Assembly: GCF_002878395.1 (NCBI RefSeq)
Contig: NW_025892837.1
Coordinates: forward strand, 38,405 to 102,404
Reading direction: 5' to 3'
DNA from: Capsicum annuum
Lineage: Eukaryota > Streptophyta > Magnoliopsida > Solanales > Solanaceae
Length of the DNA: 64,000 bases
Within the stretch, counting starts at the first letter, position 1; every line of letters starts with the position of its first letter. Both the position numbers and the translations under genes were made by a program. The notes under the pieces were generated by a model. The model did not search any database. It was not told the origin of the DNA and was given only the letters and a program-made list of their open reading frames with translations. Shown here piece after piece: positions 34,929-45,479 of the stretch.

Positions 34929-36175
34929 ATGATGACTTGTCCTCAAGCAACTCAATCCAACTAAGAAAATACAAGGCACATTTGGTAGTCAATCATATAT
35001 ATTATCTTAAAACACTTTCACCATCATCAAGGTCACTCAATTCAAGAACAATGAAGAACACCAATGCAAAACATAGGACTCAAGATACGGCATCAATTCA
35101 GTTACAACAACCATGCATCTACCAGTATTAGACTACCTGAACAAGTAAGTGACTAGCAATGTAACTAGTGTGCCCTCGCAGTAAAGAAATCGCCCTCTTC
35201 TTATATTAAGAATTATATATGTAACCATGGGGACAATCAAAACACTCACTCTCAGAACGAAGTTCCAATCAATTTATGTAAAGTAACATAGGCTTGCCCT
35301 TATATTCATTACCCAGATATTTAGATAGGTCAGCTAGGATCACTATAGGACTTCTCTTAGGCTTGTAATATAGGCTTGAGGCTGGTATAATACTCGATGG
35401 TATTAAAAGTTACTTAACCTCCTTGACACTACAATAGATTTTTTTTTGGGTTTCACTTATTAGCCTTTTCCTCTATTCTCTTTTCTTGATCACATTTATT
35501 TAGGATGGGTGCAGTCTTTTCTCAATTACTTAATCTTTTTCACAATTTTTCTTTTTCTTGCTCTTTTCCTATGCACCCAGCTTTTCATTCTTTTCTTTTA
35601 TGCTACCTTTCTTCATACTTATTCTATATCATGCACCCCTATGATAGCCACCCTCAACTTTGGCCATTTGCCTAAGTTAAGGTGCACAGTGTCCAAGGAG
35701 GACCAGGGCCAAAACAGGTTCATTGTGATCTAAATAGGAAAGTGACAGGTGTCATACAAAGAAATAGGCTAATTAGGCTCAAAACAGGGATCAAGGGATA
35801 TTACACACATAGGGAAGGTCATTTAGGATAAAGTGAGCTAATATCAAATAAGCCTATGATTATTTCCTAACCCCTATCCTTCAACCTAGGTAAGACTAAC
35901 TAGGCAAGTTATGGCTTCAGCATATAAAGGGAACTAAGTAGTTTTTCATACACATATGGCAACATGTACATCACAAGCTATGACTCATTCAGTTCACGCA
36001 GCTATTTAGCAATGATTATTATGTTACTAGAACTAATGCCATACAAAGATGCACAGTGGTCACACTTGAATGCAAATCACACAGTTAAAGGAGTAGACCT
36101 CTTTAAGAAGTGTACAAAAATCACAAAATAATTCAACTTCCCCTAGTACAAGTATTTCTCCTAATCGGCTACAAA
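34929..36175 (-). other. 3' untranslated region of the Athila-like element
   Basis: No credible gene. On the plus strand there is a T/C-rich stretch (35440-35640) giving a hydrophobic but spurious frame. The region continues after the nested element at 45398. I see no known motif here apart from the PPT at its edge. Confidence 0.6.
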
Positions 36176-36180
36176 ATTTT
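36176..36180. other. Left target-site duplication ATTTT
   Basis: ATTTT immediately before TGTAACACCC; the same five bases follow the 3' LTR at 45393-45397. Five base pairs is the usual size for Ty3/gypsy integrase. Confidence 0.85.
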
Positions 36181-38227
36181 TGTAACACCCCGCATTTCGG
36201 GCTACAATATAGACCATAATTCAGATGTGCTGATAATCTCGAATCCATAAATCCTATGAAAATATGGCATTCTAATTATTTGTGTAGTATGTGAATCCAT
36301 TCAAGCTTGAATTTAGACCATAGGGGTCATTTGACTCAAGGACAAGTTGAAAACTACTTCGATCGATTAAGTTTAAGTGGACATTATAATTTGTGTCAAC
36401 TTCTATTGACCATGAATCTTTGTATATGTTGAATTAGAGATCCTAATATGAGTAAAATGATAGATTTTTGAGTTATCTTTCCAACGATATCAATTTTGCT
36501 AAAATCTGGCACCCGAGCAAGAAGTTATGGCCTTTCAAAGTAATATGCGTCACCTGACCAATTGCACATAGCCACTGGAAAGGATAGGCGATAGCATAAG
36601 CGGCGCCTATATAAATATAGGTGATAGCATAGGTGGTGCCTATGTAAAGGTTTCAAGTGACTCAAGCACTCCATTTTTGGGGCAAAATGGTCCTTTTCCC
36701 ACCCTTATTTAGCCCTAACACAAAATTCAGTTCCAAAAGACCCCAAAATACACCTTCATTTATTAAAAATGATCAAGAATTCTCCTTAGTTTTTCAAAAT
36801 ATAAACCCAAGCAACTCAATATTCAATCGGGGATTTTAGAAACTAATTGCATATTTGGAATCCTCTCAACGTTGGCTTCAAGAAGCACCTTATAGTTGCA
36901 GTAATCTAGGTACGTGGGGTTATCCTAAAATCTCATGGGTTTAGTTTTATGAACATACATGCTTTTAAATAGGGGTTTTCAATAAAATGCTAATAGTTTG
37001 CTTTTAAATGTCATAGGAATTGTTTGCCTATATACTTCAATGGTTGAAACCATGCATATGTGAGTTGAGATTCTCCATGAAAGTTGATAAATATGAATGA
37101 TATATTTCTTTCAAATTTCCATGATAATGTTTTGATACCCCATATTATGTTGTGATCAACAAAAAAGACCATGAATTTGAAATAATTATTGTTCACTACT
37201 TGTAAATGATGAAGCATCTTGATTTTTACATGATTATGCACATGTTGATATGATATTGATTGCTTACAAGTCAGGTATGATGATACCCTACAAAATATGA
37301 TATCTGATTGAATCAGATGAAATTTGAATGCATTGATTTTACATAAGATAGGTAGATTCCTAAAGAAGGCGTTTGAGTATAAGGGCTCATCGCTGGAAAC
37401 CGTGTTTGCCGACATGGGAATTTGGTACCCTGCTTTGTGATCTTGCATACCTGACTTTACGTCATTCCCCAGTTGGGACTATGGTTAGGAGCCCTGCTTT
37501 GTGATCTTGTGCACTACCATTTGGTCGAGACACCCTGCTGTGTGATCTTGTATTTTTTCCCCTCACTTATACTCTAATCTCGGTTGGCAATCGATGTTTG
37601 ACAGTTGGTGTTAATGTGATATGTAGGGTATTCCACCTAGCTCAGCTGCATTACATTGTTGTTGAAAACAATTACATTACACCCATGTGTTTTCAAATGA
37701 TTTGATATGAAACTGCTTTATAATGGCTCTCAACTATATTTTGTAAAAATATTATGTTCTGTTTTGATATCTCTGCATACTAGTACTTTTCTATTGATCC
37801 CCTTCCCTCCCAGGTTTGGATGCACAGTCTAGGGGTTTAAAAAATCAGTAGATTTTCTCAGACAGATGCGTAGAGTCACTTGGTGAGCCTTTTATATTTT
37901 AGAAGGCCTAATATCTGGCAGTTTCATTCATCACTTATTAGTTTTGGGTCTACTGGGGGCCTTGTCCCAATTTTCAGATAAATATTTATTTCAGTCATGT
38001 AGTAGAGATTTCGCAGACGTTATAGAGATATTGATTGAGATTGTGGGAAAATATTCCGCATTATTGTTTTCATATGACTCTTTACCATGTTTTCGTTATA
38101 TAGTGTAACTTCTGAATTTTATTTTCATATAAGTCATGTACATGATTACTAGATAGACAGAGGGCATTCTGGGACTTTGGGTTCGGGAATGCTCATCATG
38201 GCTAGGGCCTCGGTTCGGGTCGTGACA
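36181..38227 (+). repeat. 5' LTR of the Tekay-like element
   Basis: TGTAACACCCCGC...GGTCGTGACA, 2047 bp. Landmarks: conserved block at 36475-36540, two inverted 'ATAGGCGATAGC...GCCTAT' units (36585-36650), donor-like CTAG|GTACGT at 36906-36915, three CCCTGCTTTGTGATCTTG motifs (37429, 37491, 37532), a strong acceptor-like CCCCTTCCCTCCCAG ending at 37813, and CTGGGGGCCTTGTCCCA at 37953-37969. Confidence 0.93.
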
Positions 38228-38243
38228 AACTTGGTATCAAAGA
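38228..38243 (+). other. Primer binding site (initiator tRNA-Met type)
   Basis: AACTTGGTATCAAAGAAC follows the 5' LTR directly; TTGGTATCA matches the usual PBS, with AAAGAA for the expected GAGC. Confidence 0.82.
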
Positions 38244-38462
38244 ACGGTTCATGGTCCCAGGGTATCTGTAAAATCGCATTGGGTAGAGTCTTGGTTATGG
38301 GTATGTAGTGCACCACACTTATAAGAAAGAGGCTACTAGGCATTTAGGAAATGTTTCCCTTCTTTGTGATTTAGTTCATGATTCAGAGTCTAAATTGTCC
38401 CCTAATCAGTGAGTCTAAATTGTCCCCTAATCAGTGATCACTTGTATTTCAGAAACACAGTT

Positions 38463-39790
38463 ATGCCTCCACGTCATATCATCGATCAGAATGCTCAAGC
38501 AGATGAGGTTCGTCCCACCCATGGGATGCGGACCCATAACAGAGCTCACACTCTAGAACTTATCCCTACTCCAGGAGTCCCTCCAGTCCTGTCCAGTCCA
38601 CCTCGGCCTTTATGGACTGATGACAATCATCCCCCGACTACTCAGAGAGATATTTCAAATGCAAAATTCAGATAGTCTATTCATATGCTGACACAGTTAG
38701 TAGCTAATTAGGCTCAACGATCAAAAGATGTTGGGTCTGCATCTGTTGCATCTGAGGCTACTAGGGTCAGACATTTCATGAAGATGAACCCACCTACGTT
38801 CACAGGGATAAAGGTGGAGAAAGATCCACAGAAGTTCGTGGATGAGATGGAAAAGATCTTTAAAGTAATGCATGTGGATGAGGTTGAAGGGGTGGAAGTA
38901 GTAACTTATTAGCTCAAGGATGTTGTGAATCAGTGGTATGCTGACTGGGAGGATGCAAAAGGTGAGAGTGCTGAGCCCACAGTTTGGGGGAAATTTGTGG
39001 AAGCTTTCCTTGATCGATTCTTTCCTCTGTAGTAGAGGGAGGCCAAAGAGGAATAGTTTATGAATCTGAAGTAGGGCAGTATGAGTGTCCAGGAGTACAC
39101 TTTGAAGTTTAATAAACTAGCCCGCTATGCACCAGAGTTGAGTAGTAATATGAGAGCCTGGATGAGGAAATTTACATCCGGCCTTGCTGATAACCTAGTA
39201 CTTGAGTGCCAGGGGGCTATGTTGAATAAAGAGCTAGACTTTGCTCAGCTGACCGTTCATATACAATAGATAGAAGAGAAGAAAAAGAAAATTTTGGGAA
39301 CAAGAAAGAAAGAGAGGCAAGCAAAGAGAGCTAGAACCATGGATCAGAATTGCAGCCAACCACAGAGCGGCAACTAGGGAAATAGATGGCAAAAAAAGAA
39401 GTCTTGGAGTAATGCACAGTTAGCTGCCAGCGCCCTAGTGCCCAGACCACCAGCAGACAGACGATCGTAGAGTTTTTAGTCTCCTCATGGATTCAGAGCC
39501 CCAAATACTCAATCATAGAGCAGTGTGGCCCAACAGTATCGTACTCATCTACGATGCAAGACTTTTAGGAAGAATCACTCAGGGAGGTGTTCTTTTAAGG
39601 GGAGGAATTATTATACTTGTGGCAAGGTAGGTCACCTTCAGGAAGATTTCCCTTCTACTGGAGGAAATTTGGGAAGGACTAAGCCCCAAGCTACATTCAT
39701 GGCGCTTCCTCATAAGGGTGCCCCTTCAGCTGTCGGGAACAGTCACAACCGGTTATATAATTTGACCAATCGCTAGGAGGCGGAAGTTTC
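38463..39790 (+). pseudogene. gag: gag relic
   Basis: The start MPPRHIIDQNAQ at 38463 is the usual chromovirus Gag beginning. The capsid region reads through stops: FMKMNPPTF and DPQKFVDEMEKIFKVM (about 38775-38870), then WYADWEDAKG, FVEAFLDRFFP (about 39000-39030) and SVQEYTLKFNKLARYAPEL (39084-39140). The nucleocapsid near 39549-39665 has CKTFRKNHSGRC followed by YYTCGKVGHLQEDFP, in which one Cys of the second CCHC knuckle is lost and the last is Phe. At least nine stops are TAG, nearly all where Gln is expected (for example 38673-38675 and 39267-39269). Gag packages the element RNA; this copy is dead. Confidence 0.9.
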
Positions 39791-40249
39791 CCCAGATGTT
39801 GTTACCAGTACGTTACAAATCTTTTCCTGTGATGTTTATGTGTTACTTGATCCTGGGTCTACTTTATCCTATATGACCCCTTATATAGCTGTTGGTTTCG
39901 GGTTTGGGCCCTGTGTAATTTCTAAACCCTTTTTTGTTTCCACCCTGGTGGGGGATTATATTAGTGCTACGAGGGTGTACAGGGGTTGAGTTATGACTGT
40001 TGGTAGCCGGATACGTTAGCAGATCTCATAGAGTTAGATATGGTTACTTTTGATGCTATTTTGGGAATGGATTGGCTCCATTCGTGCTATGCCATATTAG
40101 ATTGTAGGGCTCAAAGGGTCACTTTTTCATTCCCAAACAAACCCGTGATAGAGTGGGAAGGACATTCTTTAGCACCCAGAGGGCACTTTATATCCTATCT
40201 CAGAGCCTGCAAACTCATTTCAAAAGGTTTCTTGTACCACCTTATATGA
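39791..40249 (+). pseudogene. pol: pol fragment: protease
   Basis: VYVLLDPGSTLSYMTPYIAV at about 39835-39895 carries the active site as D-P-G-S, the usual variant in this lineage. A frameshift and stops follow. The C-terminal part is open from 40040 to 40249 with AILGMDWLHSCYAILDCRAQ, the hallmark end of chromovirus retropepsin. The terminal stop is TGA where Arg (CGA) is expected. Confidence 0.88.
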
Positions 40250-41093
40250 GTGAAGGACTCCAATGCTGAGAGTCTTCCTCTTTAATCTGTTCCCGTAGTA
40301 AAAATATTCCCATAAGTCTTTCCAAATAATCTCCCATGAATACCACCTGATAGAGAGATTAAGTTTGGTATTTATATGTTTCCAGACGCTCGTCCTATTT
40401 CTATTCCGCCATATAGAATGGATCCTACAAAACTAAAAGAGTTTAAAGAACAGTTAGCAGATCTCCTAGATAGGGTTTTATATGCCCCAGTGTGTCTCCT
40501 TGGGGTGCGCCTGTACTTTATGTACAAAAGAAAGATGGTTCCCTTCGTATGTGCATAGACTACCGCCAGCTGAATAAGGTCACGATTAAAAATAAATATT
40601 ATCTTACTAGGATCGATGACCTTTTTGACCAGCTTTAGGGTGCCAAGTGTTTTTCAAAATAAACCTTCATTTGGGTTATCATCAGTTGAAAGTTAGGGAG
40701 TCAGACATAACCAAGACAGCCTTTCGAACCTGATATGGTCACTACAAATTTCTAGTCATGTCCTTTGGGTCGACTAATGCCCCTGCAACCTTCATGGATC
40801 TTATGAATAGAGTATTCCTTCAGTTTCTTGACTTGTTCGTCATTGTATTTATTGATGATATCCTGATCTATTCTAAGAGTAAAGAGGATCACGCCAATCA
40901 CCTCTGAATTACTCTTCAGACCCTTAAGGATCATCAGCTGTATGCCAAAGTTTCTAAGTATGAATTCTGGTTAGATGCTATTGCCTTCTTGGGGCATATT
41001 GTGTCCATTTATGGGTTAAAAGTGGATCCCTAGAAAGTTGAAGCAGTGAGAAAATAGCTCAAACCCACGACTCCAATCGATATTTGGAGTTTC
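40250..41093 (+). pseudogene. pol: pol fragment: reverse transcriptase
   Basis: After the linker (DREIKFGIYMFPDARPISIPP and following residues) the finger domain is open at 40376-40470, then frames shift repeatedly. The active-site box FIDDILIYS is at 40848-40874 with both Asp intact, followed by SKEDHANHL. The thumb begins near 40940. Intact catalytic residues but multiple frame breaks. Confidence 0.88.
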
Positions 41094-41711
41094 TTGGGTT
41101 TAGCGGGGTATTACAGAAGTTTCGTAGAGATTTTCTCTTCCACAGCTTCTCCACTCACTAAATTGACTTATGAAAAGGTAAAGTTTGTGTGGTCTGATCT
41201 GTGTGAGAATAGTTTTGAGAAGTGGAAAGACAAACTGACCACTGCTCCTATTTTGACCCTTTCTAAGGGTGTAGATGGCCTTTTGGTATATTGTGAAGCA
41301 TCCCATGTGGGACTTGGTTGTGTGTTGATGCAGCATGGTAGGATAGTGGCTTATGCATCTAGGCATTTGAAGGTACACGAGCGGAACTACCCCACCCATG
41401 ATTTAGAGTTAGTTGTTGTAGTGTTTGTATTTAAGATTTGGAGGCACTACTTGTACGGTGTTTATGTTGATATCTTTACTGACCACAAGAGTCTGCAGTA
41501 TGTTTTCTTGACAAAAGAATTGAACCTCAGGCAGAGGCACTGTATGGAGCTTCTGAAAGACTATGATATGAGCTTGCATTACCATCTGGGAAAGGCAAAT
41601 GTTGTAGCCGACACCCTTAGTCGGTTGTCTATGGGCAGCCTTTCTCATGTAGAAGAAGGAAAGAAAGAGATGGTGAAGGATATTCACCGCCTTACAAATC
41701 TAGGAGTATGA
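41094..41711 (+). pseudogene. pol: pol fragment: RT connection and RNase H, 205 codons open
   Basis: The longest open stretch in the window. It covers [20 protein letters not shown] (RT connection), then RNase H with [18 protein letters not shown] (family YCDAS; the first catalytic Asp is Glu), [26 protein letters not shown] (Glu kept), [12 protein letters not shown] (Asp kept) and [18 protein letters not shown] (Asp kept). It ends at a TGA where the family has Arg (CGA). Retention of a 205-codon frame here is chance survival inside a decayed polyprotein, not a separate gene. Confidence 0.9.
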
Positions 41712-41735
41712 CTGTTAGATTTCAAAGATAGAGGG

Positions 41736-43073
41736 GTGATTGTTCATGAGTTAGCTAAGTCATCCATCTGTGCTGAAGTTAAGGAAAAGCAGGATAAAGA
41801 TCCCATCTTGATGCAAATCAAGAAAGATGTGGGTCAACAAAAGGTTATGCCATTTGAAATTGGTGGTGATGGTATTCTGAGATTTCAGGTTAGGTTGAGC
41901 GTTCCGAATGTCGATGGGCTGCGGGAAAAAATCCTTGATAAGGCGCACACTTTAGGGTATGTCGTTCACCCAGGCTCTACTAAGATGTAGCATGATCTAA
42001 AAACCTTATATTGGTGGAATAACATGAAACGTGATGTAGCTGATTTTATGTCCAAGTATTTGAACTGTCAACAAGTGAAGGTAGAACACATAAGGCCAGG
42101 TAGTACTTCCCAAAAGATAGCCCTGCCTTTATAGAAGTGGGAGATAGTAAACATGGACTTCATTATAGGACTTTGGAGATCCCAAAACCAGTATGATTCT
42201 ATATGGGTGATTGTAGATTTGTTGACAAATTCAGCCTGTTTTTTGCCTGTGAGGACTAATTATTCAGGAAAGGGTTATGTTAAGATTTACATTTAGGAGA
42301 TAGTTCGGTTTCATGGGGCACCAGTGTCCATTATATCCGATAGAGGTACGCTATTTTCATCATAGTTTTGGAGATCTTTTCAGAAGGGTTTAGGTACACA
42401 AGTGAATTTGAGCACAGCTTTCCACCCTCAGACGGATGGGAAAGCTGAGCATACTATTCAAACCCTCAAGGATATTTTTAGGGTATGCGTCATTGATTTC
42501 AAAGGTAGTTGGGTAGATCACCTGCCACTGGTTGAATTTACTTACAATAATAGTTACTATGCTAGCATCAATATAGCTCCTTTTGAGGCTTTGTATGGGA
42601 GAAGATATAGGTCTCCGATAGGATGGTATAAAGTGGGTGAGACTCAGTTGTATGGGCTTAATCTTATTCATCAGGAGATGGAGAAAGTAAAGATCATTAG
42701 AGAATGACTCAAGACTACTTAGAGTCATCAGAAGTCCTATGCCGATGTTCAGAGAAGAAAATTAGAGTTTGAAGTTGGTGATTGGGTGTTTGTTAAGGTT
42801 TCTTCTATGAAAGAAGTTATGCGGTTTGGAAAAAGGGGTAAACTAAGCCCCCACTATATAGGGCCATATCAGATTCTGAGGAAGATTGGTGCAGTTGCTT
42901 ATAAGCTAGAATTGCCTGCTAGTTTGGGTTCCGTTCATATAGTATTCCATGTATCAATATTGAAGAAATACATTGGTGATCATTCTTTGGTATTGCCAGT
43001 AGAGGGTGTCAAAGTGACAGATTCCTTGTCTTATGAAGAAGAGCCCATTGAAATTTTAGATCGCCAAGTTTGA
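41736..43073 (+). pseudogene. pol: pol fragment: integrase
   Basis: The zinc-binding region is at 41930-42100 (DKAHTLGYVVHPGSTKM, stop, HDLKTLYWW, then SKYLNCQQVKVEH, one Cys now Tyr). The core keeps the D,D(35)E residues: NMDFI (about 42153), ISDRGTLF (about 42333) and DGKAEHTIQTL (about 42433). Further hallmarks are EFTYNNSYY and ALYGRRYRSPIGW (42535-42630) and the GPY/F-type module YIGPYQILRKIGAVAYKLEL (42855-42915). Stops at 41988, 42133, 42295, 42362, 42705, 42719 and 43071; several are TAG at expected Gln or TGA at expected Arg. Confidence 0.9.
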
Positions 43074-43215
43074 AAGTTGAGGAGCAAAGAGATAGCCTCG
43101 GTGAAGGTACTATGGAGGAATCAAAAAGTCGAAGAAGTAACTTGGGAGTCAAAAGATGACATGAGAATTAGATATGCCAATTTGTTTGCTTCGATGGAGG
43201 AAGAGACTGAAGGTA
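43015..43215 (+). pseudogene. Chromodomain
   Basis: DSLSYEEEPIEILDRQV, a TGA in place of Arg, KLRSKEIASVKVLWRNQ and VEEVTWESKDDMRIRYANLF form a nearly complete chromodomain of the plant chromovirus type. It overlaps the end of the integrase frame, as in the family. It supports the Tekay/Del-like assignment. Confidence 0.88.
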
Positions 43216-43318
43216 CTATTCCTATCTTATCTTTCCTAGTCCTTTATTATGCTTGAAATCGTGTCTTTCTGTGTCCCATATCATCATTCGGGGAAGAATG
43301 ATCCTAAGAGGGGATAAT
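43216..43318 (+). other. Short 3' UTR and polypurine tract
   Basis: ATTCGGGGAAGAATGATCCT followed by AAGAGGGGATAA lies directly before TGTAATGCCC. The purine-rich AAGAGGGGATAA (43305-43316) is the PPT. Confidence 0.85.
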
Positions 43319-45392
43319 GTAATGCCCCGTATTTCAGGCTATAATATAGACCATGATTCCGATGTGCTGATAATCTTAAAGTCATAAATCCGATGCCAAT
43401 ATGGCATGCTAATTATTTATGTAGTATGTGAATCCATTCAAGCTTGAATTTAGACCATAGGGGTCATTTTACTCAAGGATGAGTTGAAAACTACTTCGAT
43501 CGATTAAGTTTAAGTGGACATTATAATTTGTGTCAACGACTCTTTGTATATGTCAAATTAGAGATCCTACTATCAGCTAGCTTTCAAATGATACCAATTT
43601 TGCTAAAATCTGGCACCCGAGCAAGAAGTTATGACCTTTCAAAGTAATATGCGTGGCCTAACCAATCGCACATAGCCACTAGAAAGCAAAGGCGATAGCA
43701 TAGGTGGCACTTATGTAAACATAGGCGATAGTATAGGGGACGCTGATGTAAACATAGGCGATAGCGTAGGCGGTGCCTATGTATAGGTTTCAAATGACTT
43801 AAATACTCCGTTTGGGGGCAAAATAGTCCTTTTCCCACCCTTATTTAGCCCTAAACACGAAATTCAGTTCCAAAAGACTCCAAAATACACCTTAATTCAT
43901 CAAAATTGCTCAAGAATTCTCCTTAGGGTTTCAAAATAAAAACCCAAGCAACTCAAGATTCAACCGGGGGTTTTAGAAACTAATTACATATTTGGAATCC
44001 TCTCAACGTAAGCCTCAACAAGCACCTAATATTCATAGTAATCGAGGTACGTGGGGTTATCATAAAATCTCATGGGTTTAGTTTTATAAACATGCATGCT
44101 TTTAAATGGGGATTTTCAATAAAATGCTAATAGTTTGCTTTTAATATGATTTCTAAGTCATTTTTTAAATGTCATGGGAATTGTTTGCTTGTATACTTCA
44201 ATGGTTGAAACCATGCATATGTGAGTTGAGATTTTTCATGAAAGTTGATAAATATGAATGATATATTGCTTTCAAATTTCAATGATAATGTTTTGATACC
44301 CCATATTAAGTTGCGACCAATAAAAGAGAGCATGAAATTGAAAAGATTACTGTTCACTACTTGTAAATGATGAAGCATCTTGATTTTTACATGATTATGC
44401 ATATTTTTATGTGATATTGATGGCTTGCAAGTCGGGTATGATGATACCTTGTAGAATATGATATGTGATTGAATCAGATGAAATTTGAATGCATTGATTT
44501 TACATGAGATAGGTGGATGCCCGAAGAAGGCATTTGAGTGTAAGGGCTCATGGCTGGAAACCGTGTTTGCCGACAAGGGAATTCGGTACCTTGCTTTGTG
44601 ATCTTGCGTACCTGACTTTACGTTATTCCCAAGTTGGTACTTTGGTTAGGAGCCCTACTTTGTGATCTTGTGCACTACCATTGGGTCGAGATAGCCTGTT
44701 GTGTGATCTTGTGTGTCTTCCCCTCACTTATACTCTAATATTGGTGGCAACCGAGGTTTGACAGTTGGTGTAAATGTGATATGTAGGGTATTCCACCTAG
44801 CTCAGCTGTATTGCTTTGTTGTTGAAAACAATTACATTACACCTATATGTTTTCAAATGAGTTGATATAAAATTGATTTATAATGTCTCTCAACTATATT
44901 TTATAAAAATATTATGTTTTGTTTTGATATCTTTGCGTACCAGTACTTTTGTATTGACCCCCTTCCCTCCCAGGTTTGGAGGCATAGTCTAGGGGTCCAG
45001 AAAATCTGAAGATTTCCTCAGACAGATTTACAAAGTCACTTAGTGAGCCTTCTATATTTCGGAAGGCCTGATATCTGGCAGTTTCATTTATCACTTATTA
45101 GTTTTTGGTCTACTGGTGGCCTTGTCCCAGTTTTTAGATAGATACTTATTTCAGTCATGTAGTAGAGATTTCGCAGACGTTATAGAGATGTTGATTGAGA
45201 TTGTGGGACATTATTCCCCATTATTGTTTTCATATGATTCTTTACCATGTTTCCATTATATAGTGTATCTTCCGCATTATTTTTTCATATAAGTCATGTG
45301 CATGATTACCAGACCAGATAGACAGAGGGAGTTTCGGGCCTTCGGGTTTTGGAATGCTCGTCACGGCCAGAGCCCTGGTTCGGGTTGTGATA
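43319..45392 (+). repeat. 3' LTR of the Tekay-like element
   Basis: TGTAATGCCCCG...GGGTTGTGATA, 2074 bp; the terminal CA is now TA. Collinear with 36181-38227. It holds three rather than two inverted ATAGGCGATAGC units (43689-43785), a donor-like GAG|GTACGT at 44044-44052, an acceptor-like CTTCCCTCCCAG ending at 44973 and the GGTGGCCTTGTCCC motif at 45114-45127. Confidence 0.93.
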
Positions 45393-45479
45393 ATTTTATA
45401 ACAATAATTTACTCTATACCCTCAACTTAAAATCAAAGAAAATCTAAACTTAGGGTTAGACTATACCTAGAATGGATCA
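45393..45479 (-). other. Right target-site copy and resumed Athila-like 3' region
   Basis: ATTTT (45393-45397) is the right duplication. The Athila-like sequence then resumes with ATAACAATAATTTACTC and CCTCAACTTAAAATC (45420-45434), which resembles the PPT complement at the LTR border. Confidence 0.75.

Larger units (their letters stand above)
36181..45392 (+). mobile_element. Tekay/Del-like chromovirus, complete but decayed
   Basis: Full-length 9212-bp element with two LTRs (2047 and 2074 bp), PBS, gag, protease, RT, RNase H, integrase, chromodomain and PPT in the standard chromovirus order, bounded by ATTTT duplications. It sits inside the 3' region of the Athila-like element. LTRs differ by about 8% over the first 220 bp by eye. 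Most coding breaks are single-base stops; the most frequent kind is TAG where Gln (CAG) is expected. Confidence 0.93.

Noticed and set aside
35509..35733. 74-codon frame beginning with a Phe/Leu-rich, signal-peptide-like stretch
   Set aside because: Arises from a T/C-rich tract in the non-coding 3' region of the Athila-like element; no homology recognised and no partner feature.
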